A DNA stretch of 64,000 bases from DASQFI01 sp035633215 (GTDB lineage Bacteria > Acidobacteriota > Vicinamibacteria > Vicinamibacterales > SCN-69-37), in assembly GCA_035633215.1 (NCBI GenBank), contig DASQFI010000022.1, positions 1 to 64,000 of the forward strand. Direction: 5' to 3'. Position numbers and translations under genes: made by a program. The first letter of the stretch is position 1; each line of letters opens with the position of its first letter. Positions 44,684 to 55,010 of the stretch are shown here, piece by piece. Under the pieces are notes generated by a model, which saw nothing but the letters and a program-made list of their open reading frames with translations, did not search any database and had not been told where the DNA came from.

Positions 44684-47128
44684 TCAGACGGTGACGGCGA
44701 GGCGGCGGCCTTCATCCTCCTGCCCGGCTGAGCGCCAGGCAAGGGTGCCGTGTTCGAGGTAGATCTCGATGAGCCCGGTCCGCAGCTGGCCGCGGATGAG
44801 CTCTTCTGACAGGGGATCCTCGATGTAGCGCTGGAGGGCCCGACGCAGCGGCCGCGCGCCGTACGACCGGTCGCGGCACGTCGCCTCGATGATCCAGTCC
44901 ACCACGTCGGGCAGCACTTGGATCTGCAGGTGCCGATCGGCCAGGTGCGTGTTCAGGTTGCCGATGAGCAAATGCGTGATGCGGCGCAAATCGTCGTCCG
45001 AGAGCGGGTCGAAGACGATGATCTCGTCGACGCGGTTGATGAACTCGGGGTTGAACGTCTTCTTCACCTCACCGAGCACCATGTCGGTGACGGACTTCTG
45101 GATTTCCTTCAGATCCGGTGTCTGGAACCCCATCGACGCTTTCTTCTGGATGAAGCGCGCGCCGATGTTCGACGTCATGATCAGAATCGTGTTCTTGAAA
45201 TTCACCCGGTTGCCGAGGCCGTCGGTCAGGTGCCCATCCTCGAAGACCTGCAGCAGGATGTTGAACAGATCCGGGTGCGCCTTCTCGATCTCGTCGAGCA
45301 GCACCACCGAATACGGGTTGCGCTTGATCTTCTCGGTGAGCTGACCGCCCTCTTCGTGCCCGACGTAGCCGGGCGGCGACCCGATGAGCTTCGAGACCGA
45401 GTGCTTCTCCATGTACTCGGACATGTCGAAGCGGATGAGCGCGTGATCGCTGCCGAACAGGAAGTTCGCGAGCGCGCGGGCCAGCTCCGTCTTGCCGACG
45501 CCGGTCGGTCCCAGAAAGATGAAGCTGCCGACCGGACGCGTCGGGTTTTTGAGGCCCGCTCGTGACCGTCGGATCGCGCGCGACAGCGCCGAGATCGCCT
45601 TCTCCTGGCTGATCACGCGGCGGTGCAGCTCGTCCTCCATACGGAGGAGCTTGTGGCCTTCGTCCTCGTTGACCGAGGTCAGCGGGACGCCGGTCCACTT
45701 CGAGACGACTTCGTCGATTTCCTGCCGCCCGATGGGCACCCGGGTCGAGCCGGACTTCACATCCAGGCGCTCGCGCACGACGTGGAGGTTCTCGCGCGCC
45801 TGGGCCTCCTGGTCGCGCAGCAGCCAGGCCTTCTCGAGGTTTCGCTCCGAAATGGCCTGGTCGATCTGCTCGATCGACATGCGGATGCTGCGATTGATCT
45901 CGCCCATCTCCGCGCTCGCTTCGGCTTCACGCAGCTTGGCGCGCGCGCCCGCCTCGTCGATGAGGTCGATCGCCTTGTCGGGCAGGAACCGGTCCGTGAT
46001 GTAGCGGCTGGACTGGTAGACGGCCGCTTCGATCGCCTCGTTCGTGTACTCGACGTGATGGAACGACTCGTAGCGGTCCTTGACGCCCATCAGGACCTGC
46101 ACGGTCTCCTTTTCCGTCGGCGGATCGACCTTGATCGCCTGGAAGCGGCGCTCGAGCGACCGATCCTTTTCGATGTACTTCCGGTACTCGGTAGGCGTCG
46201 TGGCGCCGATGCAGCGGATCTCGCCGCGCGAGAGCGCCGGCTTGAGGATGTTGGCGGCGTCAAGCGACCCCTCGGCCGAGCCCGCGCCGACCAGCGTGTG
46301 CAGCTCGTCGATGAACACGATGATGTTCGGGTTCTCGGTGAGCTCCTTCATGATCGCCTTCAGACGCTCTTCGAACTGGCCGCGGTACTTCGTGCCCGCG
46401 ACGATCAGCGAGATGTCGAGCGCCAGAATGCGCTTGTCACCGAGGAAGTGCGGCACGTCGCCGCAGACGATCTTCTGCGCCAGCCCTTCGACGATCGCGG
46501 TCTTGCCGACGCCCGGCTCGCCGATGAGCACGGCGTTGTTCTTCGTGCGCCGGCAGAGCACCTGCTGGACGCGCTCGACCTCGACCTGCCGGCCGACGAG
46601 CGGGTCGAGCATATTCTTCATCGCGGCCTCGGTGAGGTCGCGGCTGAATTCGGCGAGCAGCGGCGTCTCTTTCGGCCGCGCCGGCGCCGTCTTCTCGTTC
46701 AGAAGCTGGACGATGTCCTCCCGCACGCTGGCGAGCCGCATCCCCTTCTCATACAGGATGGACGCCGCGACCGATCGCTCTTCGCGGAGGATCCCGAGCA
46801 GCAGATGTTCGGTCCCGATGTAGGTGTGCAGCAACCGATCCGCCTCTTCGGCGGCAAACTGCAGCACGCGCTTCGTCTCGGCGCTGAACGGAATCTCGAC
46901 CGAGGTCGAGACCTTCTCGCGGAAGATGGTGCGCCCCTCGATTTCCTTGCGAATGCTCTCGAGCGACAGATGGGACCGGGCAAAGATCCGGCTGGTGAGG
47001 CCCTTCCCTTCCCGGATCAATCCGAGCAGGAGATGCTCGGTCTCAATTGACGTGCTGCCGAGCTGAGTCGCCTCATAGCGCGCGAAGAACAAGACGCGCC
47101 GCGCCCGTTCTGTGTAGCGTTCAAACAT
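44684..47128 (-). CDS. clpC: ATP-dependent Clp protease ATP-binding subunit ClpC
   Basis: 814 residues, a two-ring AAA+ unfoldase that feeds ClpP. Two Clp-N repeats (MFERYTERARRVLFFARYEA, IGTEHLLLGILREE), first AAA with Walker A GEPGVGKT near 205 and FIDELHTLVGAG, a middle coiled-coil (about 400-460), second AAA with GPTGVGKTELA near 541 and VLLDEIEKAHPD. Length and the middle domain fit ClpC rather than ClpB. The start MFERYT is the family norm. Confidence 0.94.
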   Translation of the reverse strand: MFERYTERARRVLFFARYEATQLGSTSIETEHLLLGLIREGKGLTSRIFARSHLSLESIRKEIEGRTIFREKVSTSVEIPFSAETKRVLQFAAEEADRLLHTYIGTEHLLLGILREERSVAASILYEKGMRLASVREDIVQLLNEKTAPARPKETPLLAEFSRDLTEAAMKNMLDPLVGRQVEVERVQQVLCRRTKNNAVLIGEPGVGKTAIVEGLAQKIVCGDVPHFLGDKRILALDISLIVAGTKYRGQFEERLKAIMKELTENPNIIVFIDELHTLVGAGSAEGSLDAANILKPALSRGEIRCIGATTPTEYRKYIEKDRSLERRFQAIKVDPPTEKETVQVLMGVKDRYESFHHVEYTNEAIEAAVYQSSRYITDRFLPDKAIDLIDEAGARAKLREAEASAEMGEINRSIRMSIEQIDQAISERNLEKAWLLRDQEAQARENLHVVRERLDVKSGSTRVPIGRQEIDEVVSKWTGVPLTSVNEDEGHKLLRMEDELHRRVISQEKAISALSRAIRRSRAGLKNPTRPVGSFIFLGPTGVGKTELARALANFLFGSDHALIRFDMSEYMEKHSVSKLIGSPPGYVGHEEGGQLTEKIKRNPYSVVLLDEIEKAHPDLFNILLQVFEDGHLTDGLGNRVNFKNTILIMTSNIGARFIQKKASMGFQTPDLKEIQKSVTDMVLGEVKKTFNPEFINRVDEIIVFDPLSDDDLRRITHLLIGNLNTHLADRHLQIQVLPDVVDWIIEATCRDRSYGARPLRRALQRYIEDPLSEELIRGQLRTGLIEIYLEHGTLAWRSAGQEDEGRRLAVTV

Positions 47129-47174
47129 CCAAACGACCGCCTGGGAGCAGGCTCGGCATGGCGTTCCTAATCAG

Positions 47175-47180
47175 ATTATA
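47175..47180 (-). promoter_or_regulatory. Perfect -10 box (TATAAT) upstream of clpC
   Basis: TATAAT on the minus strand 47 nt before the clpC ATG. No good -35 at 16-18 nt (GAAGAT at best), and no CIRCE or CtsR-type repeat is seen. Confidence 0.4.
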
Positions 47181-47325
47181 CGGCATGGGTTCACGCCATC
47201 TTCGCCCCGCGACGCACTGGACCCGCGAAGAGCGCGCCGTAGGCTCGTCGCCGCACCCGAACCTGGTGCGCGGCGGCTGTGACTCTCCAATGCAACATGA
47301 CAGCCAGACCCTCAACCCCGGTTCG

Positions 47326-49968
47326 TCACGTCGTCCTTGAAAGAATCTGCCTGATTCTGGACATTAGATCGGCTGCAGCGAACGGTTTCTGTAGAAAGTG
47401 ACTGTCCCGCGCGAAGGGCCCCGGTCCTTTGAGGATGACATCGTCGGCATAACCGGAAATGTAAAGGGCCGGGATGCCCGGCCGGATTTGGTCGAGCGCC
47501 CTTACCAGCTCCGGCCCCGTGCCCCCAGGCATCAATACGTCGGTAATCACGAGGTGGATGGGGTCTCTCGTGCCGCGGACGGCATCGAGCGCGTCCGCCT
47601 GATGCTGGGCGGCAATCACCTGGTAGCCCTGGGAGTCCAGCAGCCGCATCAGATAGGTCCGGACGGCCTGGTCGTCCTCGACCAGCAACAGCGTCTCGCA
47701 CCCGCGCGGGGTGTTGGCCGGCAGCGATCCCAGCGCGGTCTCCGGGCGAACCTGTGTCTCCTGGAAGTAGAGCCGGAACGTCGTGCCCTGATTCGGCGCG
47801 CTGATGACGTTCACCGCGCCCCCCATTTGCTTGACGATGCCGTAGACGGTTGCGAGGCCGAGCCCGGAGCCGCGGCCATGCTCCTTGGTCGTAAAGAACG
47901 GTTCGAAGATCCGCGCCTGGGTCGCCGGATCCATGCCGATGCCAGTGTCCACGACCTCGAGCATCACGCCGAGCTCGCTCGGCGCCCCGCGCGCGTGTGC
48001 GCCGCCGTCGACGCGCACGTTCGACGACCGGATCGTGAGCCGGCCGCCGTCCGGCATCGCGTCCCGGGCGTTGACGGCGAGGTTCACGATGATCTGCTCC
48101 ACCTGGCTGCGATCGCCCAGCACTGGCAGCAGATCCGGTGTGACGTCGGCGACGATGTCGATGTGCTCGCCGATGACGCGGCCCAGCATCGGCACCAGGT
48201 CTGAGACGAGTTTCGACAGATCGATGATGGACGGCTGCAGCATCTGCGGCCGGCTGAATGCGAGGAGCTGGCGCGTGAGTCCGGCCGCCCGCTCGGCGGC
48301 TTTTTGAATTTCGAGAATCTGCGTCCAGTGCTTTTCGTCGCCGGCCAGATCGTGGCCGAGCCACTCCGCGTATCCGAGGATCGCCGTGAGCAGGTTGTTG
48401 AAGTCGTGCGCGATGCCGCCCGCCAGCTGGCCGATCGCTTCCATCTTCTGACTCTGGCGCAGTCGCGCCTCGAGGTCGCGACGCTCGGTGACGTCGCGCG
48501 TGACCGCCACGTATCCGCGCAGGTCGTCGGCATCGTCCTCGAGCGGCCGGATCAGGGTGGTGCCGATGAAGCGGCCGCCATCGCGTCGCCGGCAGACGCC
48601 GTCGCGTTCGTGCGAGCCGCGGTCGTGCGCTCGCACCAGGAGCGCGGCAAACTCTCCGTCGGTCATGTTGAAGAGCGGCCCGGCCGGCTGATCGGCCATC
48701 TCCGCGCTGCTGTACCCGAACACGTGCTGCGCGCCAAGGTGCCAGGTGACGATGCGGCCGTGCTCGTCGAGGACGAACATCGCATAGTCCTTGATGCTGT
48801 CCAGCATCATGCTCATCTGCGATTCGGCCTCGCGGAGCCGCCGATCGGCCGCGCGCCGCTCACGCTCCCGCGCTTCGGCAATCAGGTGGGCGTGGTCGAG
48901 AGCCGTGGCGGCATAGCTGCCGAGCTCCGCGAGGAGGCGCAGGTCATCGTCAGGAAAGAGCGAGCCGCGTCGCTGCACGACCAGGACGACGCCCCAGGTA
49001 TTGGCGGTGGTGGCCACGGGCGCGGCCAGAACGCGCGTGCCGTACGGGCGGACGCGGCTCGCGACCTCGGGTTCGCAGGCCTCCGCCGTGTCCGAGATCG
49101 ACGTCAGCGTCCGGCTCACGCGGCCAAAGACGCCACCCGTCGGCCGGATCCGAAGCCCCACGAGCGCCGGATCGCTCGAGGATCGCACGGTGAGATCGGT
49201 CGAGTGCGGCGCGTCTCGAAGCGCAACGAGCGTGACCGCATTGCCGACGCTGCGGGTGCCGGCAAAGGCGAGGTCGTCGGATGCCCGATGCCCACGCTCG
49301 ACTGGATCGAGCGCCGCGACGCCTGTCAGGTACTTGGCCTGTTCCGCCCGCTGCCAGTTCGCGCGCAGACGGCGCGGTGTGCTGAATGCGAGGAAATAAC
49401 ACGTGAGGGCCGCCGCGGCCAGGATGCGATTGACCTGATATCCCGGACCGCTAAGAGCGGGCACGAACGTCGCGGTCGTGTTGACGACGAAGAGCGCCGC
49501 AAAGATCCACGTCCCCAGCGCGGCAAACCTCAGGCGTTTGGCGGTGACACCTGCCTTTCGCCGGCCTTCCTGGCTGAACGCTGCCCCCGCGAATGCGTAG
49601 AGAATCGCAACCGACGCCATGAGGAGTGCCCTCAACCAAGAGGGCCGAGCGGAGCCCAGCACCGCATAGGCAAGGAGCCCGATGATCGCAAATGCCAGCG
49701 AACCCCGTCGAAGGATCGCAGGCACGTCTCGAAAGTGCTGGACCAACCGAAACAGCAGGTGTGGCTGGACGAAGAGCAAACCGAAATGAACGAGCCCGCC
49801 GAACAGGACCGGACGCACGGCGTTTGCTGCCACGTGAGACGCGACGACCATCAGGATGTTGAAATGATGGGCGTCGCGATATCGCCATGCCGCCTTGGCG
49901 GAGCTGACCGCCGTGAGCAGCAGGAGCAGGATGGCGACGGAAGAGGCGACAGTAGTCGCTTCCGACAT
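47326..49968 (-). CDS. Membrane hybrid sensor histidine kinase with C-terminal receiver
   Basis: 880 residues: about seven membrane helices (1-205), a GAF-like domain (about 215-365: TVRSSSDPALVGLRIRPTGG, TTANTWGVVLVVQRRGSLF), PAS (about 380-495: DSIKDYAMFVLDEHGRIVTW), HisKA with the phospho-His in GIAHDFNNLLTA near 521, HATPase (N-box VNARDAMPDGG, G1 DTGIGMD, G2 GRGSGLGLA) and a receiver with Asp in VITDVLMPGGTGPE near 808. No separate output regulator is adjacent. It follows the redoxin gene by 9 nt, so it is probably co-transcribed with the fulvocin-like gene. Confidence 0.9.
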   Translation of the reverse strand: MSEATTVASSVAILLLLLTAVSSAKAAWRYRDAHHFNILMVVASHVAANAVRPVLFGGLVHFGLLFVQPHLLFRLVQHFRDVPAILRRGSLAFAIIGLLAYAVLGSARPSWLRALLMASVAILYAFAGAAFSQEGRRKAGVTAKRLRFAALGTWIFAALFVVNTTATFVPALSGPGYQVNRILAAAALTCYFLAFSTPRRLRANWQRAEQAKYLTGVAALDPVERGHRASDDLAFAGTRSVGNAVTLVALRDAPHSTDLTVRSSSDPALVGLRIRPTGGVFGRVSRTLTSISDTAEACEPEVASRVRPYGTRVLAAPVATTANTWGVVLVVQRRGSLFPDDDLRLLAELGSYAATALDHAHLIAEARERERRAADRRLREAESQMSMMLDSIKDYAMFVLDEHGRIVTWHLGAQHVFGYSSAEMADQPAGPLFNMTDGEFAALLVRAHDRGSHERDGVCRRRDGGRFIGTTLIRPLEDDADDLRGYVAVTRDVTERRDLEARLRQSQKMEAIGQLAGGIAHDFNNLLTAILGYAEWLGHDLAGDEKHWTQILEIQKAAERAAGLTRQLLAFSRPQMLQPSIIDLSKLVSDLVPMLGRVIGEHIDIVADVTPDLLPVLGDRSQVEQIIVNLAVNARDAMPDGGRLTIRSSNVRVDGGAHARGAPSELGVMLEVVDTGIGMDPATQARIFEPFFTTKEHGRGSGLGLATVYGIVKQMGGAVNVISAPNQGTTFRLYFQETQVRPETALGSLPANTPRGCETLLLVEDDQAVRTYLMRLLDSQGYQVIAAQHQADALDAVRGTRDPIHLVITDVLMPGGTGPELVRALDQIRPGIPALYISGYADDVILKGPGPFARDSHFLQKPFAAADLMSRIRQILSRTT

Positions 49969-49977
49969 CAGGATTCG

Positions 49978-50499
49978 TCAACGCACATCGTGCGGCGACG
50001 CGGCAATCCGCAAGAGTTCCCCCTGGTCGAGCAGCGATGGCGCGCCCTCCAGGCTGTAACGCACATTGCCACGCCGATCGACCAGGACCGTGGTTGGCAC
50101 GTGTTGCAAACGTAGAGCGGCGAAGTTCACGCCCGCGAGTCGATCGCCACCGAGCCCGAGCTCCTGAAGATACTGACGCTCCTCCGCTTCCGTGCCTTCG
50201 CTCACGACCAATAACACGCGGACGTCTTTCCTATCGTGCAGCGCCGCGACGAGACTGACGAGCACGGGCTTCGCTGTCTGACACGCCCCGCATCCAGCTC
50301 GTGAGAACAGCAGCAGGGTCAGCGGCGCCGAGTCGTACAACGCCGTGGGCACGTCGATCCGGTCACCGAGAGCGTAGGCCGCGCCGTCCGGCGCCGCCAT
50401 GCCCAGCGCGCGGCGCCATTCTGGCACAGCCAGCAGCAGTACAGAACCGGCGACGACCGCCACACAGACAATCGTGGCGGCCGTCGCCGCGCGTCTCAT
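49978..50499 (-). CDS. Membrane-anchored thioredoxin-like protein
   Basis: About 173 residues. N-terminal membrane anchor or uncleaved signal (ATIVCVAVVAGSVLLLAV), then a TlpA/redoxin-like fold with a CxxC active site, SRAGCGACQTAKPV near 80, and the cis-proline loop HVPTTVLVDRRG near 140. The active site faces the periplasm. Likely reduces, oxidises or isomerises disulfides, and the obvious candidate substrate is the eight-Cys protein encoded just upstream (inference). ATG 50499 is chosen; GTG 50517 is possible. Confidence 0.85.
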   Translation of the reverse strand: MRRAATAATIVCVAVVAGSVLLLAVPEWRRALGMAAPDGAAYALGDRIDVPTALYDSAPLTLLLFSRAGCGACQTAKPVLVSLVAALHDRKDVRVLLVVSEGTEAEERQYLQELGLGGDRLAGVNFAALRLQHVPTTVLVDRRGNVRYSLEGAPSLLDQGELLRIAASPHDVR

Positions 50500-50549
50500 G
50501 ATCCGGTCGCCGTCCACCTACTCAGCTGCCCTGAGAGGGTGCGTCGGCT

Positions 50550-51251
50550 TCATGGAAGAGTCTCGCTGCCCGCACCACACAACCCATCACATTCTTCATT
50601 CCACATCCATCCGCATGCTGGCCATTCGCTGTCGACATTGCAGGTGACCGTGGTTCGGCACTTGCCGCCGTAGTCGCAGCCCCACCCTGTCGAACAGTCA
50701 CAGTCGTCCGTCCTCGCCAGCGCCACCATCATGTCGCGAACGTAGTTGGCCAGTCGCAAGCCGATCGGCTCGATGCTCGCGATCTGCTCGTCGCGCGGCC
50801 CGAGGCGGTAGAAAAGGTACTCCGCTTCGGCGCGGCCGAGGATCGCCGTCACTTGATCGGCGATGAGCGCCGTTTCCGCGCGCAGCTTGTCGCCGCCTGG
50901 GCTGAACAACGCCGGCGTAATCAGCTGAATTGCCGCCTGCAGCACCGGAATGGCGTCCGAGCTGACATGCGGGTTGGTATCCAGGTAGGTCTGAATGTGA
51001 TTGCGCCAGATCTCCGCCCTCCGTTCGGGCGATGACGCCCGCATGATTTCTTTCCGGTAGAGCACGGGGTACGACTGAATCGCATCTCCAACGTCGAGGA
51101 GATCGTCAGGCGAGAGCGATTGCGCCCACGCGCGGACGGCCTCCTTCGTATTCGGAGTCGTAATAGCTTGCAACAGAATAGTCTCGGCGGGAAGCGCCAA
51201 CGCCATTGCCACGCCACACGCGATGACACGTCTACGGGTTTTTGCGGTCAC
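50550..51251 (-). CDS. Bacteriocin fulvocin C-related secreted protein
   Basis: 233 residues. An N-terminal signal-like segment (RRVIACGVAMALALPAETIL), a helical region of about 150 residues, then a cysteine-rich C-terminus of about 50 residues from DDCDCSTGWGC through CNVDSEWPACGWMWNEE to CDGLCG with eight cysteines, aromatic and charged residues. Size and spacing recall fulvocin C, a small multi-disulfide bacteriocin of Myxococcus fulvus, and the family of fulvocin C-related proteins annotated in various soil bacteria. Toxic activity is not shown by sequence; the helical part could be a leader released by proteolysis (inference). Read from a good promoter at 51315-51343. Confidence 0.8.
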   Translation of the reverse strand: MTAKTRRRVIACGVAMALALPAETILLQAITTPNTKEAVRAWAQSLSPDDLLDVGDAIQSYPVLYRKEIMRASSPERRAEIWRNHIQTYLDTNPHVSSDAIPVLQAAIQLITPALFSPGGDKLRAETALIADQVTAILGRAEAEYLFYRLGPRDEQIASIEPIGLRLANYVRDMMVALARTDDCDCSTGWGCDYGGKCRTTVTCNVDSEWPACGWMWNEECDGLCGAGSETLP

Positions 51252-51314
51252 AGTACACGTCCTTGGAGAGCGGCATCGGTGAAGATGCCAAGGGGGAGCC
51301 AGGTGAATTGGTGA

Positions 51315-51343
51315 GTTCTAATGAGTCGCTTGGGGACTGTCAA
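51315..51343 (-). promoter_or_regulatory. Sigma-70-type promoter of the fulvocin-redoxin-kinase genes
   Basis: On the minus strand: TTGACA at 51343-51338, 17-nt spacer, TAGAAC at 51320-51315. The -35 is perfect, the -10 matches 4 of 6. Transcription would start about 57 nt before the ATG at 51251. Confidence 0.7.
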
Positions 51344-51360
51344 CGAAGCGACTACACACG

Positions 51361-51389
51361 TCGCTCGTGTCAGTTCGTGTCAGTTCGTG

Positions 51390-51400
<11 letters not shown>
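51361..51400. repeat. Four 10-bp direct repeats upstream of the fulvocin promoter
   Basis: TCGCTCGTGT / CAGTTCGTGT / CAGTTCGTGT / CATGTCGTGC in exact register of 10 bp, starting 18 bp upstream of the -35 box and covering the last codons and stop of lolD. Spacing of one helical turn places all copies on the same DNA face, as expected for tandem regulator sites. Confidence 0.7.
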
Positions 51401-52076
<676 letters not shown>

Positions 52077-52077
52077 G

Positions 52078-53307
52078 CTACTGGTTCCTCAGCGCTTCGG
52101 CAGGATCGAGCCGGCCGGCTTGACGCGACGGATACAGCGTCGCCAGTAAGCAGATCCCGATCGCCGCGATGACGACGACCGCGACGTCGAGCGGCTGGAC
52201 CCGGAACGGCAGGTGCGTGATCTGGTAGACCTCGCCCGGCAGCCGAATCAGCTGGTAGCGGTCCGCAATGATGCAGGTCGCGAGACCCAGCACCGTACCC
52301 GCCAGCGTGCCGACCAGGCCAATCGTCAGGCCCTGGTAGACGAAGATTCTTCGAATGGCGCCGGCGGGCGCGCCCATCGTGCGCAGGATCGCAATGTCGC
52401 GGCTTTTCTCCATCACGAGCAGGACGAGCGACGCGACGATGTTGAGCGCGGCGACGACGACGATGAGCCCGATCGTGAGCGACAGTCCGATCTTCTCGAG
52501 CCAGAGCGCCGAATAGAGCTCCCGATTGAGCTCCATCCAGTTCTGAATCTGATAGCCGGGCCCGAGTCGATCGCTCAACGTCTTGCTGATGGCGGCCGCG
52601 TCGTCGAGATTCTCGAGCCGCAGCTGCATCATGTCCGGGCCGTCTTTGCCGAGGAGGGACGACGCCGCCTGAAGCGAAATGAATCCGGCCGCCTGATCAA
52701 CCTGGTAGAAGCCGAACTTCACGATCGCGACGACCCTCATGATGCGAATGCGCGGCGTCGCGTACGTCGGCATGATGACTGCCGTCGGTGTCATCAGGTT
52801 CACGCTGTCGCCGACCGTGACGCCGAGGTTCTCGGCGAGATCCTTTCCGAGGACAATGCCATCGCGCGAGCTGCCCGCGCTGTTGACCAGCCCATCGAGC
52901 CGGCCGTTCACCACGGCCGATCCGATGTCGGTCACGTTCGACTCGTGCACGGGATCGATGCCCTTCAGATCCACTGGGGTGCCAGCGCCCGACCGTGACG
53001 ACGTCAGGAGCCCGATTCCACGAATGGCCGGCGCGCCGCCGGCGACCCCGGGCACCATCAACCTCTTCAGCTCCGCATCCACATCGAGGAAGGGCTGGCC
53101 GATCTTGTAGACATAGATGTGCGCCTCGGAGCCCACGATGCGATCCCGCAGCTCGCCCTGCACGCCCGTCATCAGCGCGAGGGCGATGATCACCGCCATC
53201 ACCCCGACGCCGACGCCCACGATCGAGACGCCGGAAATCAGCGAAATGAACGCCTGCCGCCGGCGGGCGGTCAAATACCGCCGAGCGATGAACCATTCAA
53301 AAGACAT
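52078..53307 (-). CDS. Lipoprotein-releasing system permease LolC/LolE
   Basis: 409 residues: N-terminal membrane helix after FIARRYLTARRRQAFISLIS (near 25-50), large periplasmic MacB-like domain (about 55-265), and three C-terminal helices (near 270-300, 320-350, 370-395). A single copy suggests a LolF-like homodimer in place of LolC/LolE heterodimers (inference). First gene of the lol pair. Confidence 0.9.
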   Translation of the reverse strand: MSFEWFIARRYLTARRRQAFISLISGVSIVGVGVGVMAVIIALALMTGVQGELRDRIVGSEAHIYVYKIGQPFLDVDAELKRLMVPGVAGGAPAIRGIGLLTSSRSGAGTPVDLKGIDPVHESNVTDIGSAVVNGRLDGLVNSAGSSRDGIVLGKDLAENLGVTVGDSVNLMTPTAVIMPTYATPRIRIMRVVAIVKFGFYQVDQAAGFISLQAASSLLGKDGPDMMQLRLENLDDAAAISKTLSDRLGPGYQIQNWMELNRELYSALWLEKIGLSLTIGLIVVVAALNIVASLVLLVMEKSRDIAILRTMGAPAGAIRRIFVYQGLTIGLVGTLAGTVLGLATCIIADRYQLIRLPGEVYQITHLPFRVQPLDVAVVVIAAIGICLLATLYPSRQAGRLDPAEALRNQ

Positions 53308-53320
53308 AAAAGCTCACGTG

Positions 53321-53425
53321 CATTGATCGATCGATCTATCGATCTATTGAAAAACCCTCGCGTCGCGCGAGCGCGACGCGGTACTGACGAGCAAGCTCTT
53401 CAATAGATCGATAGAGCGATAGGAG
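53321..53425. repeat. ATCGATCT tract with perfect 16-bp inverted repeat and inner palindrome
   Basis: CTATCGATCTATTGAA (53336-53351) is the exact reverse complement of TTCAATAGATCGATAG (53399-53414). Between them CGCGTCGCGC-GA-GCGCGACGCG (53359-53380) is a perfect 10-bp hairpin. The gap 53308-53447 holds no gene. The outer arms are AT-rich and unlike the surrounding 65% or so GC DNA. Confidence 0.85.
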
Positions 53426-53447
53426 CGACAGAACCATCAATTGACCA

Positions 53448-54977
53448 TCAATCTCCTCTGGGCCGCATTAGTGGAAACAAGATCACGTCTCGAATCGAGG
53501 GACTGTTCGTCAACAACATCACCAATCGATCTATTCCGATGCCTTCGCCGCCGGTCGGCGGCAGGCCGTACTCGAGCGCGCGGACGTAGTCCTCGTCCAT
53601 CTGATGGGCTTCGAGGTCGCCGGCCGCGCGATCGCGCAGCTGCGCCTCGAACCGCCGGCGCTGTTCGTCCGGGTCGTTGAGCTCGCTGAAGCCGTTGGCC
53701 ACCTCGAAGCCGCCCGCGTACAGCTCGAACCGCTCGACGGTGTCCGGATCGTTCGGCCGCTGCTTCGACAACGGCGAGACCTCCGTCGGGAAGTCGTAGA
53801 CGAACGTCGGCTGGATCAGACGGTCCTCCCAGAGCGCTTCGAAAATCGACATCGCGATCTTGCCGGCGCCCGGAGGCCCGGCGGTGTTGCCTGCGCCGGC
53901 AGGCTTCCCGGCATGAATACCCAGGGCGGCGGCGATGTTCGCCGCCTCGTCCCGGTCGCGCAGCTGCGCCTCCGTGACCGGGCGGCCAAGCTGCTCGCTG
54001 GCGGCCTCGGCCGCCGCGTGCCGGAGCGACAGCCGGCGATAGGGCGGCGCGAAGTTGAGGACGTGATCGCCAAACGGCGTCTCGAAGCCTCCGGTGAGGT
54101 CGCGCGCGAGTCCCGACAGCATCTCTTCCGTCAGCCGCATGAGGTGCTCGTAGTCCACGTAGGCTTCGTAAAACTCGAGCATCGTGAACTCGGGATTGTG
54201 CTGGGTCGAGATCCCCTCATTCCTGAAATTACGGTTGATCTCGTACACGCGTTCAAGGCCACCGACCGTCAGGCGCTTCAAATACAGCTCGGGGGCGACC
54301 CGCAGATAGAGATCGATATCCAGGGTGTTGTGGTGCGTCACGAACGGCCGCGCCAGTGCGCCGCCGGCGATCGGCTGCATCATCGGCGTCTCGACCTCGA
54401 GAAACCCGCGAGCGTCGAGGAATCGCCGGATCCCGGCCACGACCCGGGCCCGGACCTCGAAGACCTGTCGGGACGGCGGATTGACGATGAGATCGAGATA
54501 GCGCTGGCGGTATCGCGTTTCGATATCCGTCAATCCGTGCCACTTTTCCGGCAGCGGCACGAGGCACTTGGCGAGAAAGTGGAGCCGCGCGGCCCACACC
54601 GTCAGCTCGTTCGTCTTGGTCCGGAAGATCCGGCCCTCGACGCCAACATGATCGCCCAAATCGAGGAGCTGATGGATCCGAAAATCGTCCTTGGGAAGCG
54701 AGTCCTCGCGCACGTACACCTGCAGCCGGCGGAGGCCGTCCGACAGGACGAGAAAGTTCGCCTTCCCGAATCCGCGAATCCCGAGCACGCGCCCGGCCAC
54801 GCGCGCTTCGGGACGCTCGCTTTCGAGCGCCTCACCGGTCTTGCCGTCGTGCGCCGCGCCGAGCGATGAAAGCGTGGCCGTGCGATCGAACCGAGTCGGA
54901 TACGCCGGCACGCCGAGCCGGACCAGCTCGTCCAGCTTGGCTCGTCGCTGCGCAATCTGTTCGGCTTCGTTGGACAT
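53448..54977 (-). CDS. lysS: Lysyl-tRNA synthetase, class II
   Basis: 509 residues. N-terminal OB-fold anticodon-binding domain (about 60-150), class II core with motif 1 (GFLEVETPMMQPIAGGALAR), motif 2 (RNFRNEGISTQHNPEFTMLE near 255-275) and motif 3 (GEGIGIDRLVMLL near 480). An alanine-glycine-proline stretch HAGKPAGAGNTAGPPGAGK near 350 looks like a small insertion in a loop. Confidence 0.97.
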   Translation of the reverse strand: MSNEAEQIAQRRAKLDELVRLGVPAYPTRFDRTATLSSLGAAHDGKTGEALESERPEARVAGRVLGIRGFGKANFLVLSDGLRRLQVYVREDSLPKDDFRIHQLLDLGDHVGVEGRIFRTKTNELTVWAARLHFLAKCLVPLPEKWHGLTDIETRYRQRYLDLIVNPPSRQVFEVRARVVAGIRRFLDARGFLEVETPMMQPIAGGALARPFVTHHNTLDIDLYLRVAPELYLKRLTVGGLERVYEINRNFRNEGISTQHNPEFTMLEFYEAYVDYEHLMRLTEEMLSGLARDLTGGFETPFGDHVLNFAPPYRRLSLRHAAAEAASEQLGRPVTEAQLRDRDEAANIAAALGIHAGKPAGAGNTAGPPGAGKIAMSIFEALWEDRLIQPTFVYDFPTEVSPLSKQRPNDPDTVERFELYAGGFEVANGFSELNDPDEQRRRFEAQLRDRAAGDLEAHQMDEDYVRALEYGLPPTGGEGIGIDRLVMLLTNSPSIRDVILFPLMRPRGD

Positions 54978-55010
54978 ATCGAGATCGAATGGGCGTGCCG
55001 ATTGTATGGC

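Noticed and set aside
47129..47325. Possible tRNA or small RNA in the clpC-kinase gap
   Set aside because: No cloverleaf, CCA end or conserved T-loop (GGTTCGA) in place; only a TATAAT box could be supported.
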